NCBI RefSeq assembly: GCF_000298235.1
Contig: NZ_BAHE01000032.1
Coordinates: 21,164 to 85,163, forward strand
From: Gordonia namibiensis NBRC 108229
GTDB lineage: Bacteria; Actinomycetota; Actinomycetes; Mycobacteriales; Mycobacteriaceae
DNA: 64,000 bases
Direction: 5' to 3'
Shown here: piece after piece, positions 44,163 through 52,733 of the stretch
How positions within the stretch are numbered: the first letter of the stretch is position 1
How the letters are laid out: every line of letters begins with the position of its first letter
Notes under the pieces: generated by a model
Database searches by the model: none
What the model was told of the DNA's origin: nothing
What the model saw: the letters and a program-made list of their open reading frames with translations, nothing else
Made by a program: the position numbers and the translations under genes

Positions 44163-45767
44163 TCAGTCGGCCAGACCGGCGTCCTTGGAGCCGTAGCTCG
44201 CGCGCAGGGTCGGCTTGACGACCTTGCCGCCGGCGTTGCGCGGCAGCTCGTCGACGATGACCAGGTCCTTGGGGTGCTTGAAGCGGGCCAGGTTCTCGTT
44301 CAGGTACGGCTCGAGGTCGGCCAGGGTCAGGTCGGTGACCCCCTCGGCGAGGACGACGACCGCGACCGGGACCTCGCCCCACTTCTCGTGCGCACGTCCG
44401 ATGATGGCGGCCTCGCTGATGCTCGGGTGGCCGAACAGTGCGTTCTCGACCTCGGCGCAGTAGATGTTCTCGCCGCCGGAGATGATCATGTCCTTGGCAC
44501 GGTCGACGACGAAGAGGAAGCCGTCCTCGTCCTCGCGCACGAGGTCGCCCGAGTGGAACCAGCCGCCGGCGAACGCATCGGCGGTGCCCTGCTCGTTCTG
44601 CCAGTAGCCCTTCATCATGTTGGGCCCGCGGTAGACGATCTCGCCGACCTCGCCCTGCTTCACGTCGTTGCCCTCGGGGTCGATGATGCGGGCGGTCACC
44701 GCGGGTACGACCTTGCCGATGGAGCCGATCTTGTTCAGCGCATCCTTGCCCTCGAGCACACAGGTGATCGGCGACATCTCGGTCTGACCGAAGACGGCGA
44801 CGTTCAGCGCGTCGGGGAAGGTCTCGTTCATCGCCCGCAGCACGGTGTCCGACGCGGGGGCGGCGCCCCAGCTGATGACGCGCAGTTTCAGGTCTCGCGG
44901 CTTCGCCTGCTGGGCGGCGCAGACGGCCTGCCACTGGGCGGGCACCAGGAAGATCGAGGTGGTGCCCTCCTTCTCGATGGTGTCGAGCATGTCGTTCGGG
45001 TCGAAGGCACCGAGCGGGTGGATGACCGACAGCGCACCCATGTAGAACAGCGGCGCCATCGCACCGAGGCCGGCGATGTGGAACATCGGGGCAACACACG
45101 AGCCGATGTCGTCGGACCGGGTGTGCAGCGCCTGCATGCAGGTGGCGGCCTGCGCCTGCAGGTTGGTGTGGGTGAGCATGGCGCCCTTGGGCTTTCCGGT
45201 GGTGCCCGAGGTGTACATGATCAGTGCGACGGTCTCTTCGGGGACGTCGATCTCGGGCAGGTCCGAGGAGTCCTCGGCGACGAGCGCCTCGTAGTCGAGG
45301 TGGTTGTCCTTGTCCGATCCACCGACGACGACGATGTGGTCGATCGCGTTGGTCGATGCGGCGACGGCGTCGACGAGCGGAGCGAGCAGGGTCTCGGTGA
45401 CGACGACCTTGGCGCCGCTGTCGTTGACGAGGAAGGCGATCTCGGCAGGGCTCATACGGATGTTCACCGGCACCGGGATGGCGCCGATGAGGTTGGCGCC
45501 CAACACCGCTTCGACGTACTCACTGCGGTTCAGCAGGACCACGAGGATGCGGTCACCGAACTCGACGCCGCGACGGGTAAGGGCGGCGGCGAAGGCACGG
45601 GTCCGCTCGTCGAGCTCCTTCCAGGTGGTGACCGTGCCCTGGAACTTCAGGGCCGGACCATCGGGGTTCATGAAGGCGTGTCGCTTGATCTGGTTGTTCC
45701 AGTGGTTGCGGCGCGAACGCAGCGGTTCGGTGGCGAGGTCGGTGACGGTGTCGACGGTCGCGGTCAT
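44163..45767 (-). CDS. fadD5: Acyl-CoA ligase, FadD5-like
   Basis: This 534-residue protein is an adenylate-forming enzyme: MYTSGTTGKPKGA (AMP-binding P-loop, about residue 185), FGQTEMSP, WFHSGDLVREDEDGFLFVVDR and DMIISGGENIYCAEVEN, and the C-terminal lysine in PRNAGGKVVK. It resembles M. tuberculosis FadD5 closely over its length, including the GNN-poor N-terminus RRNHWNNQIKRHA. It activates fatty acids or related carboxylates with ATP and CoA. It is cotranscribed-looking with the enoyl-CoA hydratase (88 nt) but not near mce genes. Confidence 0.87.
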   Translation of the reverse strand: MTATVDTVTDLATEPLRSRRNHWNNQIKRHAFMNPDGPALKFQGTVTTWKELDERTRAFAAALTRRGVEFGDRILVVLLNRSEYVEAVLGANLIGAIPVPVNIRMSPAEIAFLVNDSGAKVVVTETLLAPLVDAVAASTNAIDHIVVVGGSDKDNHLDYEALVAEDSSDLPEIDVPEETVALIMYTSGTTGKPKGAMLTHTNLQAQAATCMQALHTRSDDIGSCVAPMFHIAGLGAMAPLFYMGALSVIHPLGAFDPNDMLDTIEKEGTTSIFLVPAQWQAVCAAQQAKPRDLKLRVISWGAAPASDTVLRAMNETFPDALNVAVFGQTEMSPITCVLEGKDALNKIGSIGKVVPAVTARIIDPEGNDVKQGEVGEIVYRGPNMMKGYWQNEQGTADAFAGGWFHSGDLVREDEDGFLFVVDRAKDMIISGGENIYCAEVENALFGHPSISEAAIIGRAHEKWGEVPVAVVVLAEGVTDLTLADLEPYLNENLARFKHPKDLVIVDELPRNAGGKVVKPTLRASYGSKDAGLAD

Positions 45768-45855
45768 ACGATCGGTCTCCTTGTTGTCTGTCGTCGTGAC
45801 GAACGTGGGTCGTTAAAGCGTCTGCGGGGGTGAGGGTTCGGCGTCTGCGCCGAGC

Positions 45856-46656
45856 TCACTTCTTGCCGGCGAAGGCGGCGATGGCGGCTTGGAACTCCGG
45901 CGACTGCAGCAGTTCGGTCTGCCCCTCGAGCTCCCGTTCGATGGCGGCCTCGAAGCCCGACATGGTGTGGGCGTCGAGCGCCGACTTCGTCAGGCGCAGT
46001 GCGGAACGGCTCTTACCAGCCAGCTTCGCGGCGACCTTGTCGACGGCTTCGTCGAGCGCGGGCCGGTCGTCGTAGACGCCGTTGACCAGTCCCGCTGCGA
46101 GAGCCTCGGGGGCGCGCAGCTTTTCGCCGAGGAGAGCGAGTTCGTTGGCGCGGACCCGACCCACCGCGGAGGTGAACAACATCGACGCGCCGCCGTCGGG
46201 CATCAGGCCTATGTTGATGAAGGCGAGGAGGAAGTACGACCGCTTCGTCGTGTAGATGAGGTCGGCGGCGAGGGCCAGCGAGGCACCGATGCCGGCGGCC
46301 GGCCCGTCGACGGATGCGATGACCGGAACCTGCGACGAGCGCACCGCGCGCGCAAGTTCCGAACCGGCCGAGATGATCCCGCGGGCCTGGTCGGGGTCGA
46401 GCCCAGACGCCCCGCCGGCGGTCGACTGCGAGTTGATGGAGACCACGTCGGCACCGGCGCTGAAGCTCCCGCCGGCGCCGTCGAGAACGATGACGCGGAC
46501 GTCGCCGTTCTTCGACCATTCCTCCATCGCAGCCTTGATGCCGTAGTTCGCCTCGGTGTCGAGAGCGTTCATCTTCTCCGGGCGGGAAATGGTCAGCCGC
46601 GCGACCCCTCGGTCATCGACCGAGGTCACGATTGCCTGGCTGGTCTCGTCGCTCAC
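45856..46656 (-). CDS. Enoyl-CoA hydratase/isomerase family protein
   Basis: The protein has 266 residues from a GTG at 46656. Crotonase-fold features are SRPEKMNALD, GSFSAGADV (oxyanion Gly-Ala-Asp), SVDGPAAGIGASLALAADL and FINIGLMPDGGAS. The Glu usually at the second catalytic position is replaced in part (IGLMPDGG), pointing to an isomerase or EchA-like role. With the FadD5-type ligase and the alcohol dehydrogenase it forms a beta-oxidation-like operon, divergent from the double-TetR regulator. Confidence 0.88.
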   Translation of the reverse strand: MSDETSQAIVTSVDDRGVARLTISRPEKMNALDTEANYGIKAAMEEWSKNGDVRVIVLDGAGGSFSAGADVVSINSQSTAGGASGLDPDQARGIISAGSELARAVRSSQVPVIASVDGPAAGIGASLALAADLIYTTKRSYFLLAFINIGLMPDGGASMLFTSAVGRVRANELALLGEKLRAPEALAAGLVNGVYDDRPALDEAVDKVAAKLAGKSRSALRLTKSALDAHTMSGFEAAIERELEGQTELLQSPEFQAAIAAFAGKK

Positions 46657-46687
46657 TGCACTCCCCACTCGTGACCGGACAGATAGA

Positions 46688-46707
46688 CACAGATTCTCGG
46701 ATCTGTG
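46688..46707. promoter_or_regulatory. Inverted repeat in the ech-TetR divergent region
   Basis: CACAGAT (46688-46694) and ATCTGTG (46701-46707) are exact reverse complements with spacer TCTCGG. A second partial copy, CGAGAATCT at 46746-46754, is the reverse complement of AGATTCTCG inside the first. Both lie between the divergent starts and are good operator candidates for the adjacent TetR protein. Confidence 0.55.
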
Positions 46708-46841
46708 CCATCGCCTAGAGTACTACCACAGTGCGACGCAGATCACGAGAATCTTGGTTAACTTATACTTGTCACTCAAGACTTCTTGCTGGGCTTTTCA
46801 GCGAATAGCTCCGAAGATGTCGCGTGAACGTCGTATCCGGC

Positions 46842-46847
46842 TAGAGT
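46842..46847 (+). promoter_or_regulatory. Candidate -10 element for the double-TetR gene (leaderless)
   Basis: TAGAGT ends 8 nt before the ATG at 46856, with no ribosome site. It supports this ATG over one at 46817. Confidence 0.4.
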
Positions 46848-46855
46848 CTGTCGCC

Positions 46856-48067
46856 ATGACCGTGCGCCCGGGGACGTCGACCTCCGACACGTCTCAGACC
46901 GATGCGCCGGGCATCCGACGACGCCGTCCGGCCGACCGCAGGCGACTCATCATCGACGCTGCAGCGAAGGCGTTCAGCGACGGCGGTTACCACGCGGTTC
47001 GCCTCGACGACATCGCCGATGCGGTCGGGATCTCCGCACCCGCCCTCTACCGGCACTTCCCCAACAAGTACGCACTGTTCGCCGAGACCACCGCAGTCCT
47101 CGCACAATCGCTCCGGTCGGCGCTCGACGCCGTGGACACCGACGGCGACGACGAACTGCGCGACCTGCTCGTGGCGATCACCGCCGCCTCGTTCGAGAAT
47201 CGCAGAACGGGCGGTCTCTACCGCTGGGAGTCCCGGTACCTCGAGCCGGCCGACCGGGACATCGTCCGCGATGTCGTCGTGCACCAGCACCGGCGCGTCC
47301 GTGCGGCGGCGCGACGCCTGCGCCCCGACCTCGGCGACGCCGACGCCAATCTGATCGTCGCCGCGATGACCAGCGTCGCGGCCAGCCCGACAACCCACCG
47401 CTCCTCCCTCCCGGCGCGTGAGGTCACCGCCCTCGTCTCCGAAGCCGCCCTCGACCTGCTCGACGTCGACCTCCCCGATCCGGTGGAGCCTCCCGCTCCC
47501 GCCGTTCACGGCCTCGCACCGGCGGCGAAGCGCGAGATCATCCTGACCGAGGCGATCAACCTGTTCGCCGCCCGCGGCTTTCGCGACGTGACCATCGAGG
47601 ACATCGCCCATGCCGCCGACCTTCCGGCATCCGGCGTGTACCGCCACTTCCCGAGCAAGGTCGCAATTCTCGAGGCCTCGTTCTGGCGGGCGACCGACCG
47701 CGTCACGACCGCCATCTCCGACGCCCTGGCCGATGCGACGACGCCGCACGAGGCACTCGCCGGCATGGTGCGTCGATACGTCCGATTGACCTGCAGCTCA
47801 ACCGATCTGATCAGCGTCTACGAAACCGAGATCGGACACGCCACGCCCGAGGCCCGGGATGCGTTGCGCAATCAGCAACGCATCACAGTCGAGGAATGGG
47901 CGACCTGGATGAGCCGCGAACGAGCGAACCTGCCGATCACTCACGCACGGTTCCTCGTTCACGCTGCACTCAACGTCGTCACCGACCTGTCCCGACTACG
48001 GCCACAACCCTCCCCCGAACGCATCGAGGCACTGTCGGTACGAATCCTGTTGGGCGGGAACGGCTGA
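46856..48067 (+). CDS. Tandem double-TetR regulator, Mce3R-like
   Basis: This 403-residue protein contains two complete TetR modules in one chain. The first HTH (about residues 25-75) has RLDDIADAVGISAPALYRHFPNKYALF. The second (about 222-275) has TIEDIAHAADLPASGVYRHFPSKVAILEASFW. Each is followed by its own helical ligand-binding part. M. tuberculosis Mce3R has this rare arrangement and regulates lipid-metabolism genes. Divergence from the ech-fadD5-adh operon suggests it represses that operon. A one-chain pseudo-dimer could bind asymmetric operators. Confidence 0.9.
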   Translation: MTVRPGTSTSDTSQTDAPGIRRRRPADRRRLIIDAAAKAFSDGGYHAVRLDDIADAVGISAPALYRHFPNKYALFAETTAVLAQSLRSALDAVDTDGDDELRDLLVAITAASFENRRTGGLYRWESRYLEPADRDIVRDVVVHQHRRVRAAARRLRPDLGDADANLIVAAMTSVAASPTTHRSSLPAREVTALVSEAALDLLDVDLPDPVEPPAPAVHGLAPAAKREIILTEAINLFAARGFRDVTIEDIAHAADLPASGVYRHFPSKVAILEASFWRATDRVTTAISDALADATTPHEALAGMVRRYVRLTCSSTDLISVYETEIGHATPEARDALRNQQRITVEEWATWMSRERANLPITHARFLVHAALNVVTDLSRLRPQPSPERIEALSVRILLGGNG

Positions 48068-48129
48068 CCTCGATACGGTCCTCGGCTGGCGCCTCGGACC
48101 TACTCGGCCGGCAGAAGTAGTCGCCCCTC

Positions 48130-48220
48130 GCTGATTGAGTAGGCGACGAGCGCAAGCGACGCACCCCCTGCTGCCTGAGGTGCGAGGAGCGCAAGCGACG
48201 AGCCACGAAGGCCTGGTGAG
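48130..48220 (+). repeat. Dispersed intergenic repeat, copy 4, with an abutting related segment
   Basis: A CGCTGATTGAGTAGGCGACGA-type segment (48130-48163, trimmed here in quotation) is followed by a full copy (48170-48220) of the repeat at 8918-8968. An inverted partial piece with CTCGATACGG lies upstream at about 48070-48105. All are between the TetR gene and the convergent Mce-associated gene. Confidence 0.8.
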
Positions 48221-48261
48221 CCGACCTCGCCCGCAAGCACCGGACGTCATCGAAATCAGCC

Positions 48262-49116
48262 CTACAGCACTGCGAAATCGTCCATCAGCCAGCGGCCGTC
48301 CTGCTGCACCAGGGTCACCTTGACGCGCGTCTGGTACGGGAACCCCTCGGGGAATTCCTGTGCGGTCTGCGGCGACTTGATGGTCTGGTCGAGTGTCACC
48401 AGCACGACGGCCTTCCCGTCGTCGAGCGACATGATGCCGGCGTTGTCGGCCTTTGCGGTCGACACAGCCTCTGCCTCGGTGGAGCCTTTTCGGGCGTCCT
48501 GGGAGGACTCGATGTACATCTGGGTGAACGCGGGAGTCGAGATCTCGCGGATTCGGCGGTCGAGGTCGGAGTAGTCGCTCGAATTGTAGGTGGTGATCTC
48601 GGCGGCGTACTTGCGTGCGGTGTCGAGGATCGTCGTGTCGATCGCGCCTGCCGCCGCGTCGGCCCGATGTTCGGCGTCGATGTAGGCAACGGCCAGGACC
48701 GCGGTCGACACCGCGAGGACCACAGCGACCGCAACCAGCGCGACGACCGCCCAGGTCGTCTTACCGAGACTCGTCGCCCAACCGGTCCCGCGGTTGCTCT
48801 TGCCCGACGCCGCGGACGGGTCGAGCTTGCGCGGTGTGCGGTCCTCGGACTCCGCCGCGACCGTCTCGTCCGAGTCGGTCGTGTCGCCGGGCGTGGCGTC
48901 GCTCGTCACGGCGTCGCCATCATCCACTTCCCCGCGACGGGCCGCCTTGCGGGCCGCTTTCGCCGCCTTGGCCTCCGCCTCGGCCCGGTACTTCTCCCGG
49001 TTCGTGCGGTTGGCCTGCAGGAATTCGTCGCCGTCGAGCGGGGTCACGCCGTCTTCGACGTCGGGCGTCACCGAGGTGGCGTCGGGGGCGTCGGAGGTCT
49101 GACGAGGCTTCGGCAT
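48262..49116 (-). CDS. Mce-associated-type membrane protein
   Basis: This 284-residue protein has a charged, disordered N-terminus (about 115 residues, rich in Lys/Arg/Asp/Glu), one membrane helix (TTWAVVALVAVAVVLAVSTAV, about residues 122-145) and a C-terminal domain of about 130 residues ending VQQDGRWLMDDFAVL. That ending and the single-helix layout match Mce-associated membrane proteins, thought to stabilise lipid importers. No mce genes are within this window, so its partner is unknown. Confidence 0.8.
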   Translation of the reverse strand: MPKPRQTSDAPDATSVTPDVEDGVTPLDGDEFLQANRTNREKYRAEAEAKAAKAARKAARRGEVDDGDAVTSDATPGDTTDSDETVAAESEDRTPRKLDPSAASGKSNRGTGWATSLGKTTWAVVALVAVAVVLAVSTAVLAVAYIDAEHRADAAAGAIDTTILDTARKYAAEITTYNSSDYSDLDRRIREISTPAFTQMYIESSQDARKGSTEAEAVSTAKADNAGIMSLDDGKAVVLVTLDQTIKSPQTAQEFPEGFPYQTRVKVTLVQQDGRWLMDDFAVL

Positions 49117-49175
49117 GGGTTCAATGTAGCGATGCCGCCTCGGGCATTGTGTCCGGCGTCATACCGCCGAGGATG

Positions 49176-49601
49176 TCAGAGGCCGCCGAGGTCCAGCGAC
49201 ACCCACTGCTGGGGGTCGAGGTACACCTTGGTCTGCGGGCCGTGCTCCTTCTCGGCCATCTCGATGTACGGTTCGACGGCCTGGGGCGGGAGGTAACGAG
49301 ATGCCATCTCGCGCAAGTCGTCTCGGGTTCCGGCGACCATGTCCACGGCATTGCCCGACACCGAGACGTACATGAGTCGCGGCGACACCTCGTCGACCAT
49401 GAGCGTGAACCGTCCCGCGGCCCGGATGAGGTTCAGCTTCCGCGACTCCGTGCCGGTGAGCAGCCATGGTCGGCCGCCGGGCTCGTACTGGTACCAGATC
49501 GGCACCGCCAGTGGTGCCCGCCCGGGCTCTGCCTCGACGGACAACGCCGCGACGTGTGGTTCTGCCAGAAACGCTTCTCTTTCGCTCTTGGTGAGTGCCA
49601 T
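49176..49601 (-). CDS. Pyridoxamine 5'-phosphate oxidase-fold / F420-dependent family protein
   Basis: The 141-residue protein is a compact split beta-barrel. Features are FLAEPHVAALSVEAEPGRAP, PLAVPIWYQYEPGGRPWLLTG and SRKLNLIRAAGRFTLMV, typical of PPOX-class proteins of TIGR03618 or a relative. Actinobacterial members use F420 or FMN. The substrate is unknown. The gene stands alone, 139 nt after the isocitrate lyase-like gene. Confidence 0.82.
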   Translation of the reverse strand: MALTKSEREAFLAEPHVAALSVEAEPGRAPLAVPIWYQYEPGGRPWLLTGTESRKLNLIRAAGRFTLMVDEVSPRLMYVSVSGNAVDMVAGTRDDLREMASRYLPPQAVEPYIEMAEKEHGPQTKVYLDPQQWVSLDLGGL

Positions 49602-49740
49602 GTCCCGACGGTAAACCCGGCCTCTGACAGTTCGTGCCCGATTCGCGTGGCACCGGACCGCAGAAGTAGCGGAACGTGGCGTCGACCGTCACGATTCGCG
49701 ACGTCTACTGACGGCGGGACCGTGAGCCGCGACGACGTCC

Positions 49741-50493
49741 CTACTTCCAGGGAGCGAGAACCTCGGCGGCGCGTTCGGCGAGCACCATCTGGAACAGCGG
49801 GCCGAAGCTCACGCGTCCGACGCCGAGGGCGGCGAGTGCCGCCTTGTTGTTCTTGGTCGGGTGCCCGATGGCGTTGACCGGGAGCGGGAGTTCGTCGGTG
49901 AGCCGCTTTTGGGTGGCGTCGTCGTGGAAGCCGACGGGATACAGCACGTCGGCACCGGCCTCCACACAGAGCTTCATCCGTGCGATGGCGCGGTCGACCC
50001 GGTCGGATTCGTCGCCGACCTGCTTGAGGAACAGGTCGGTGCGGGCGTTGACGACGACGTGGACATCGGTGGCGTCCGACGCGGCACGCAGGGCAGCCAC
50101 GAAATCGGCATGTTCCTGCGCCTCGCGGAGTCGCCCGCCTTCACTGTGCACGGTGTCCTCGATGTTGAGGCCGACTGCACCGGCGTCGATGAGGCCGTCG
50201 ATCAGCGTCTTGGGGTCTTCGCCGTAGCCGGATTCGATGTCGACGGAGATCGGGACGTCGACCGCAGCGGTGATCTGTTTGATCCGCGTGGTCAGTTCTC
50301 CGAAGGTGATGCCCTCGTTGTCGGGTTTGCCGATCGAGTCCGACACCGGATGACTGCCGACGGTGAGTGCGGTGAATCCGGCGGAGACCGCCAGATTCGC
50401 CGACCACGCGTCCCACACCGTCGGCAGGATCACCGGGTCTCCGGGCTTGTGGAGTTCGAGCAGGGTCTTGGCCTTGTCGGCGAGTTCCGTCAT
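49741..50493 (-). CDS. Isocitrate lyase/PEP mutase family protein
   Basis: The protein has 250 residues from the ATG at 50493. The TIM-barrel pattern is ILPTVWDAWSANLAVSAGF, PISVDIESGYGEDP (metal-binding Asp and Glu), GLNIEDTVHSEGG and VNARTDLFL. This subgroup resembles 2-methylisocitrate lyase or carboxyvinyl-carboxyphosphonate phosphorylmutase; the isocitrate lyase KKCGH signature is not present, so reaction is open. It is upstream of the PPOX-like gene. Confidence 0.83.
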   Translation of the reverse strand: MTELADKAKTLLELHKPGDPVILPTVWDAWSANLAVSAGFTALTVGSHPVSDSIGKPDNEGITFGELTTRIKQITAAVDVPISVDIESGYGEDPKTLIDGLIDAGAVGLNIEDTVHSEGGRLREAQEHADFVAALRAASDATDVHVVVNARTDLFLKQVGDESDRVDRAIARMKLCVEAGADVLYPVGFHDDATQKRLTDELPLPVNAIGHPTKNNKAALAALGVGRVSFGPLFQMVLAERAAEVLAPWK

Positions 50494-50545
50494 GACCCCT
50501 ACAACTACGCCGGTCGACGCACACATTCCGGGGGTTGGCGAAAAA

Positions 50546-51193
50546 CTACTTCCGCCAGAACAAGTGGTGGGTGACCCCGCTGGGACTCAGGACCACTTCG
50601 TGCTCGAAACGGTCCTCCAACTCGGCGGGCGAGTTCCACAGCCGCAGACCTTTTCCGTAGGTGACGGGTGCGACCGCGATGTGCAGCGTGTCGATGAGAT
50701 CGGCGTCGAGGAACTCCCGGACGGTGCTGACTCCGCCGCCGATCCGGACGTCCTTGCCGTCGGCTGCGGCCTTTGCCTTCTCCGCCGCTTCGGCCGGCGT
50801 GGCGTCGAGGAAGTGGAAAGTGGTCTCACCCAACGTGAACGACGGCCGGAGGTGGTGGGTGAGGACGAAGACCGGGGTGTGGAACGGCGGCTCGTCGCCC
50901 CACCATCCCTGCCATTCGTGGTCGGTCCACGGACCTCGCTGGTAGCCGAACTTGTTGCGGCCCATGATCTCCGCACCGATGTTGTGGGTGAAGTCGCGGG
51001 TGAAGTAGTCGTCGATGCCGCGGGTGCCGCCGGGATCGGTGCGGTTGGGCCAGCTCGCGGTGGCCCCTGCCCAGGACATCAACTCCCAGGGTTCGACGGT
51101 GTCGCCGAAAGGCCGCTCGAAGGTCTGGTTCTCACCGGCACCGATCCCGTCCTGCGAGACCGAGAAGTTCTGCACTCTGAGTAGCTGCGGCAT
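50546..51193 (-). CDS. Dihydrofolate reductase family protein (RibD C-terminal domain)
   Basis: This 215-residue protein begins MPQLLRVQNFSVSQDGIGAG and has IMGRNKFGYQRGPW and VRIGGGVSTVREFLDADLID, the NADPH-binding part of the RibD_C fold. It lacks a deaminase domain, so it is not a riboflavin bifunctional enzyme; most relatives are of unknown substrate. A second member of the same family lies at 55244-55789. It ends 52 nt before the previous gene start on the strand. Confidence 0.85.
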   Translation of the reverse strand: MPQLLRVQNFSVSQDGIGAGENQTFERPFGDTVEPWELMSWAGATASWPNRTDPGGTRGIDDYFTRDFTHNIGAEIMGRNKFGYQRGPWTDHEWQGWWGDEPPFHTPVFVLTHHLRPSFTLGETTFHFLDATPAEAAEKAKAAADGKDVRIGGGVSTVREFLDADLIDTLHIAVAPVTYGKGLRLWNSPAELEDRFEHEVVLSPSGVTHHLFWRK

Positions 51194-51274
51194 GGTCTTC
51201 CGCTCCTGTCGTCGTCGGGCAATCCAATCAGGACAGACTCGGGCACCGCAGCGAAACTCATCGATGGGCGCAGT

Positions 51275-52132
51275 TCAGGCGATGGCGGCCTTGACGATCT
51301 CGGCGACCGGCGTCGACGACCGGCCGATCAGCGCCTGAAGGTCGCCAGAGGTGGTGTCGAGCTCTCCGCGGGCGATGCCGGCGTCGGAGCCCGCCAGCAC
51401 GGCGGCGAACTGCTCCGGAACGCCGTTGTCGGCGAGGATCTTCGCGTAGTCGGCCTCCGGCAGGTCGCGGTACTCGACGGTCTTGCCGGCGACCTCGCCG
51501 ATGATCTTCGCGAGATCGGCGTAGGTGAGTCGTTCGTCGCCGCCGAGTTCGTAGATCTTGCCGCCCTGGTCGGCGTCGGAGGTGAGGACCGCAGCAGCGG
51601 CGGCCGCATAGTCGGCACGCGCCGCACCGGCGACCTTGCCGTCGCCTGCTGCACCGAACAGCGCACCGGACGAGGCCGCCTGGCCGATGGCCTGCAGGTA
51701 GTTCTCCCAGTACCAGCCGTTGCGGAGGAACACCGCCGGGATCGACGACTCGCCGAGTCGCTTCTCGGTGGCGACATGCTCGGGCGCCAACCCGAGTCCG
51801 CTCGTCGCAGCATTGAGGAGGCTAGTGTATGCGATGAGCTTCACGCCGGCAGCTTCCGCAGCCTCGATGACGTTGGTGTGCTGCGGAACTCGGCGTCCGA
51901 CCTCCGAGCCCGAGATCAGCAGCAGCTGGTCGACGCCGTCGAGCGCGCGTCGCAGCGCGTCGGGATCCTCGTAGGAGGCGATTCGGATCTGAACACCCTT
52001 CGACGCAAGGTCGGTGGCCTTCGCCTCGTCCCGCACGATCGCCACGATGCCCGCGGCCGGGCCCCGTGCGAGCAACTCGCCGATCACCAGCCCACCGAGC
52101 TGTCCCGTCGCACCTGTCACTGCAATCGTCAT
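51275..52132 (-). CDS. NAD(P)H:quinone oxidoreductase-like SDR (Qor2/NmrA type)
   Basis: The protein has 285 residues from the ATG at 52132, starting MTIAVTGATGQLGGLVIGEL (GxxGxxG). The NmrA-like pattern continues with GVQIRIASYEDPDAL, LLLISGSEVGRR and FLRNGWYWENY. Homologues such as QorB/Qor2 reduce quinones with NADPH. The divergent HxlR gene and the inverted repeats between them match the redox-sensing QorR-qor2 pair of Corynebacterium glutamicum. Confidence 0.84.
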   Translation of the reverse strand: MTIAVTGATGQLGGLVIGELLARGPAAGIVAIVRDEAKATDLASKGVQIRIASYEDPDALRRALDGVDQLLLISGSEVGRRVPQHTNVIEAAEAAGVKLIAYTSLLNAATSGLGLAPEHVATEKRLGESSIPAVFLRNGWYWENYLQAIGQAASSGALFGAAGDGKVAGAARADYAAAAAAVLTSDADQGGKIYELGGDERLTYADLAKIIGEVAGKTVEYRDLPEADYAKILADNGVPEQFAAVLAGSDAGIARGELDTTSGDLQALIGRSSTPVAEIVKAAIA

Positions 52133-52177
52133 CGTTGTTTCTCCCTCGTCGTCATGGTCTGTCCCCGAGACAGTACC

Positions 52178-52237
52178 CACTTACTTTTCGTAAGTGCAAT
52201 ACGGTTGGTTAGCGTATCGGTGTGACCTTCGCTAACC
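52178..52237. promoter_or_regulatory. Two inverted repeats between the quinone reductase and HxlR genes
   Basis: CACTTAC-N5-GTAAGTG (52178-52196) is an exact 7-bp repeat 46 nt from the reductase start. GGTTAGCG (52207-52214) and CGCTAACC (52230-52237) form an exact 8-bp repeat whose right arm overlaps the TAACCT hexamer (52233-52238), the likely -10 of the HxlR gene. Binding there would block both promoters. Confidence 0.6.
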
Positions 52238-52244
52238 TGAGGCC

Positions 52245-52637
52245 ATGCCCGATCACGACGACCAGTCCCTCGAAGCGGACGTCTTCGCGCGCGACTGCTC
52301 GTCGAGGTCGACGCTGCAGACGGTCACCGGCCGCTGGGGCAGTCTGGTCCTGATCGCGTTGGGCGAGAGCAACTATCGGTTCAGTGCCCTACGACGCCGC
52401 GTCGACGGTGTGAGCGAACGGATGCTGTCGCAGACGCTTCAGAACCTAGAACGCGACGGCATGATCGTGCGTACCGTACTCGAGGCGATCCCACCGAAGG
52501 TCGAATACCACCTCACCCCACTCGGCCGGCAGGTGGCGGATCGGCTGCAAGGTCTCATCGATCTCGTGCAGGACAGCATGCCCACTGTGCGTGAGGCGCA
52601 GACGGAGTACGACGCGCGGCGCGAGACCAAGGCCTGA
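52245..52637 (+). CDS. HxlR family transcriptional regulator, QorR-like
   Basis: This 130-residue protein shows the MarR-like winged helix of HxlR: TLQTVTGRWGSLVLIALGE, FSALRRRVDGVSERMLSQTL, DGMIVRTV and KVEYHLTPLGRQV. It has one cysteine, Cys18, in the N-terminal arm (FARDCSSRS), the position of the redox-sensing Cys of C. glutamicum QorR from memory. It is divergent from the quinone reductase gene, with TAACCT 6 nt before the start codon. Confidence 0.88.
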   Translation: MPDHDDQSLEADVFARDCSSRSTLQTVTGRWGSLVLIALGESNYRFSALRRRVDGVSERMLSQTLQNLERDGMIVRTVLEAIPPKVEYHLTPLGRQVADRLQGLIDLVQDSMPTVREAQTEYDARRETKA

Positions 52638-52733
52638 AGAACCGGCGGTTCCGGCGGTCACCGCGCCTCGGGTCCCGGCGGTCCGATCGGGAAACGAGCC
52701 CGGAATTCGCTGCGGTTCCGCCTGTACACGTCG

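Noticed and set aside
45856..46656. Full mce operon nearby because of FadD5- and Mce-associated-type genes
   Set aside because: No YrbE or Mce-domain genes are present; only the ligase and a Mce-associated-type membrane protein are.
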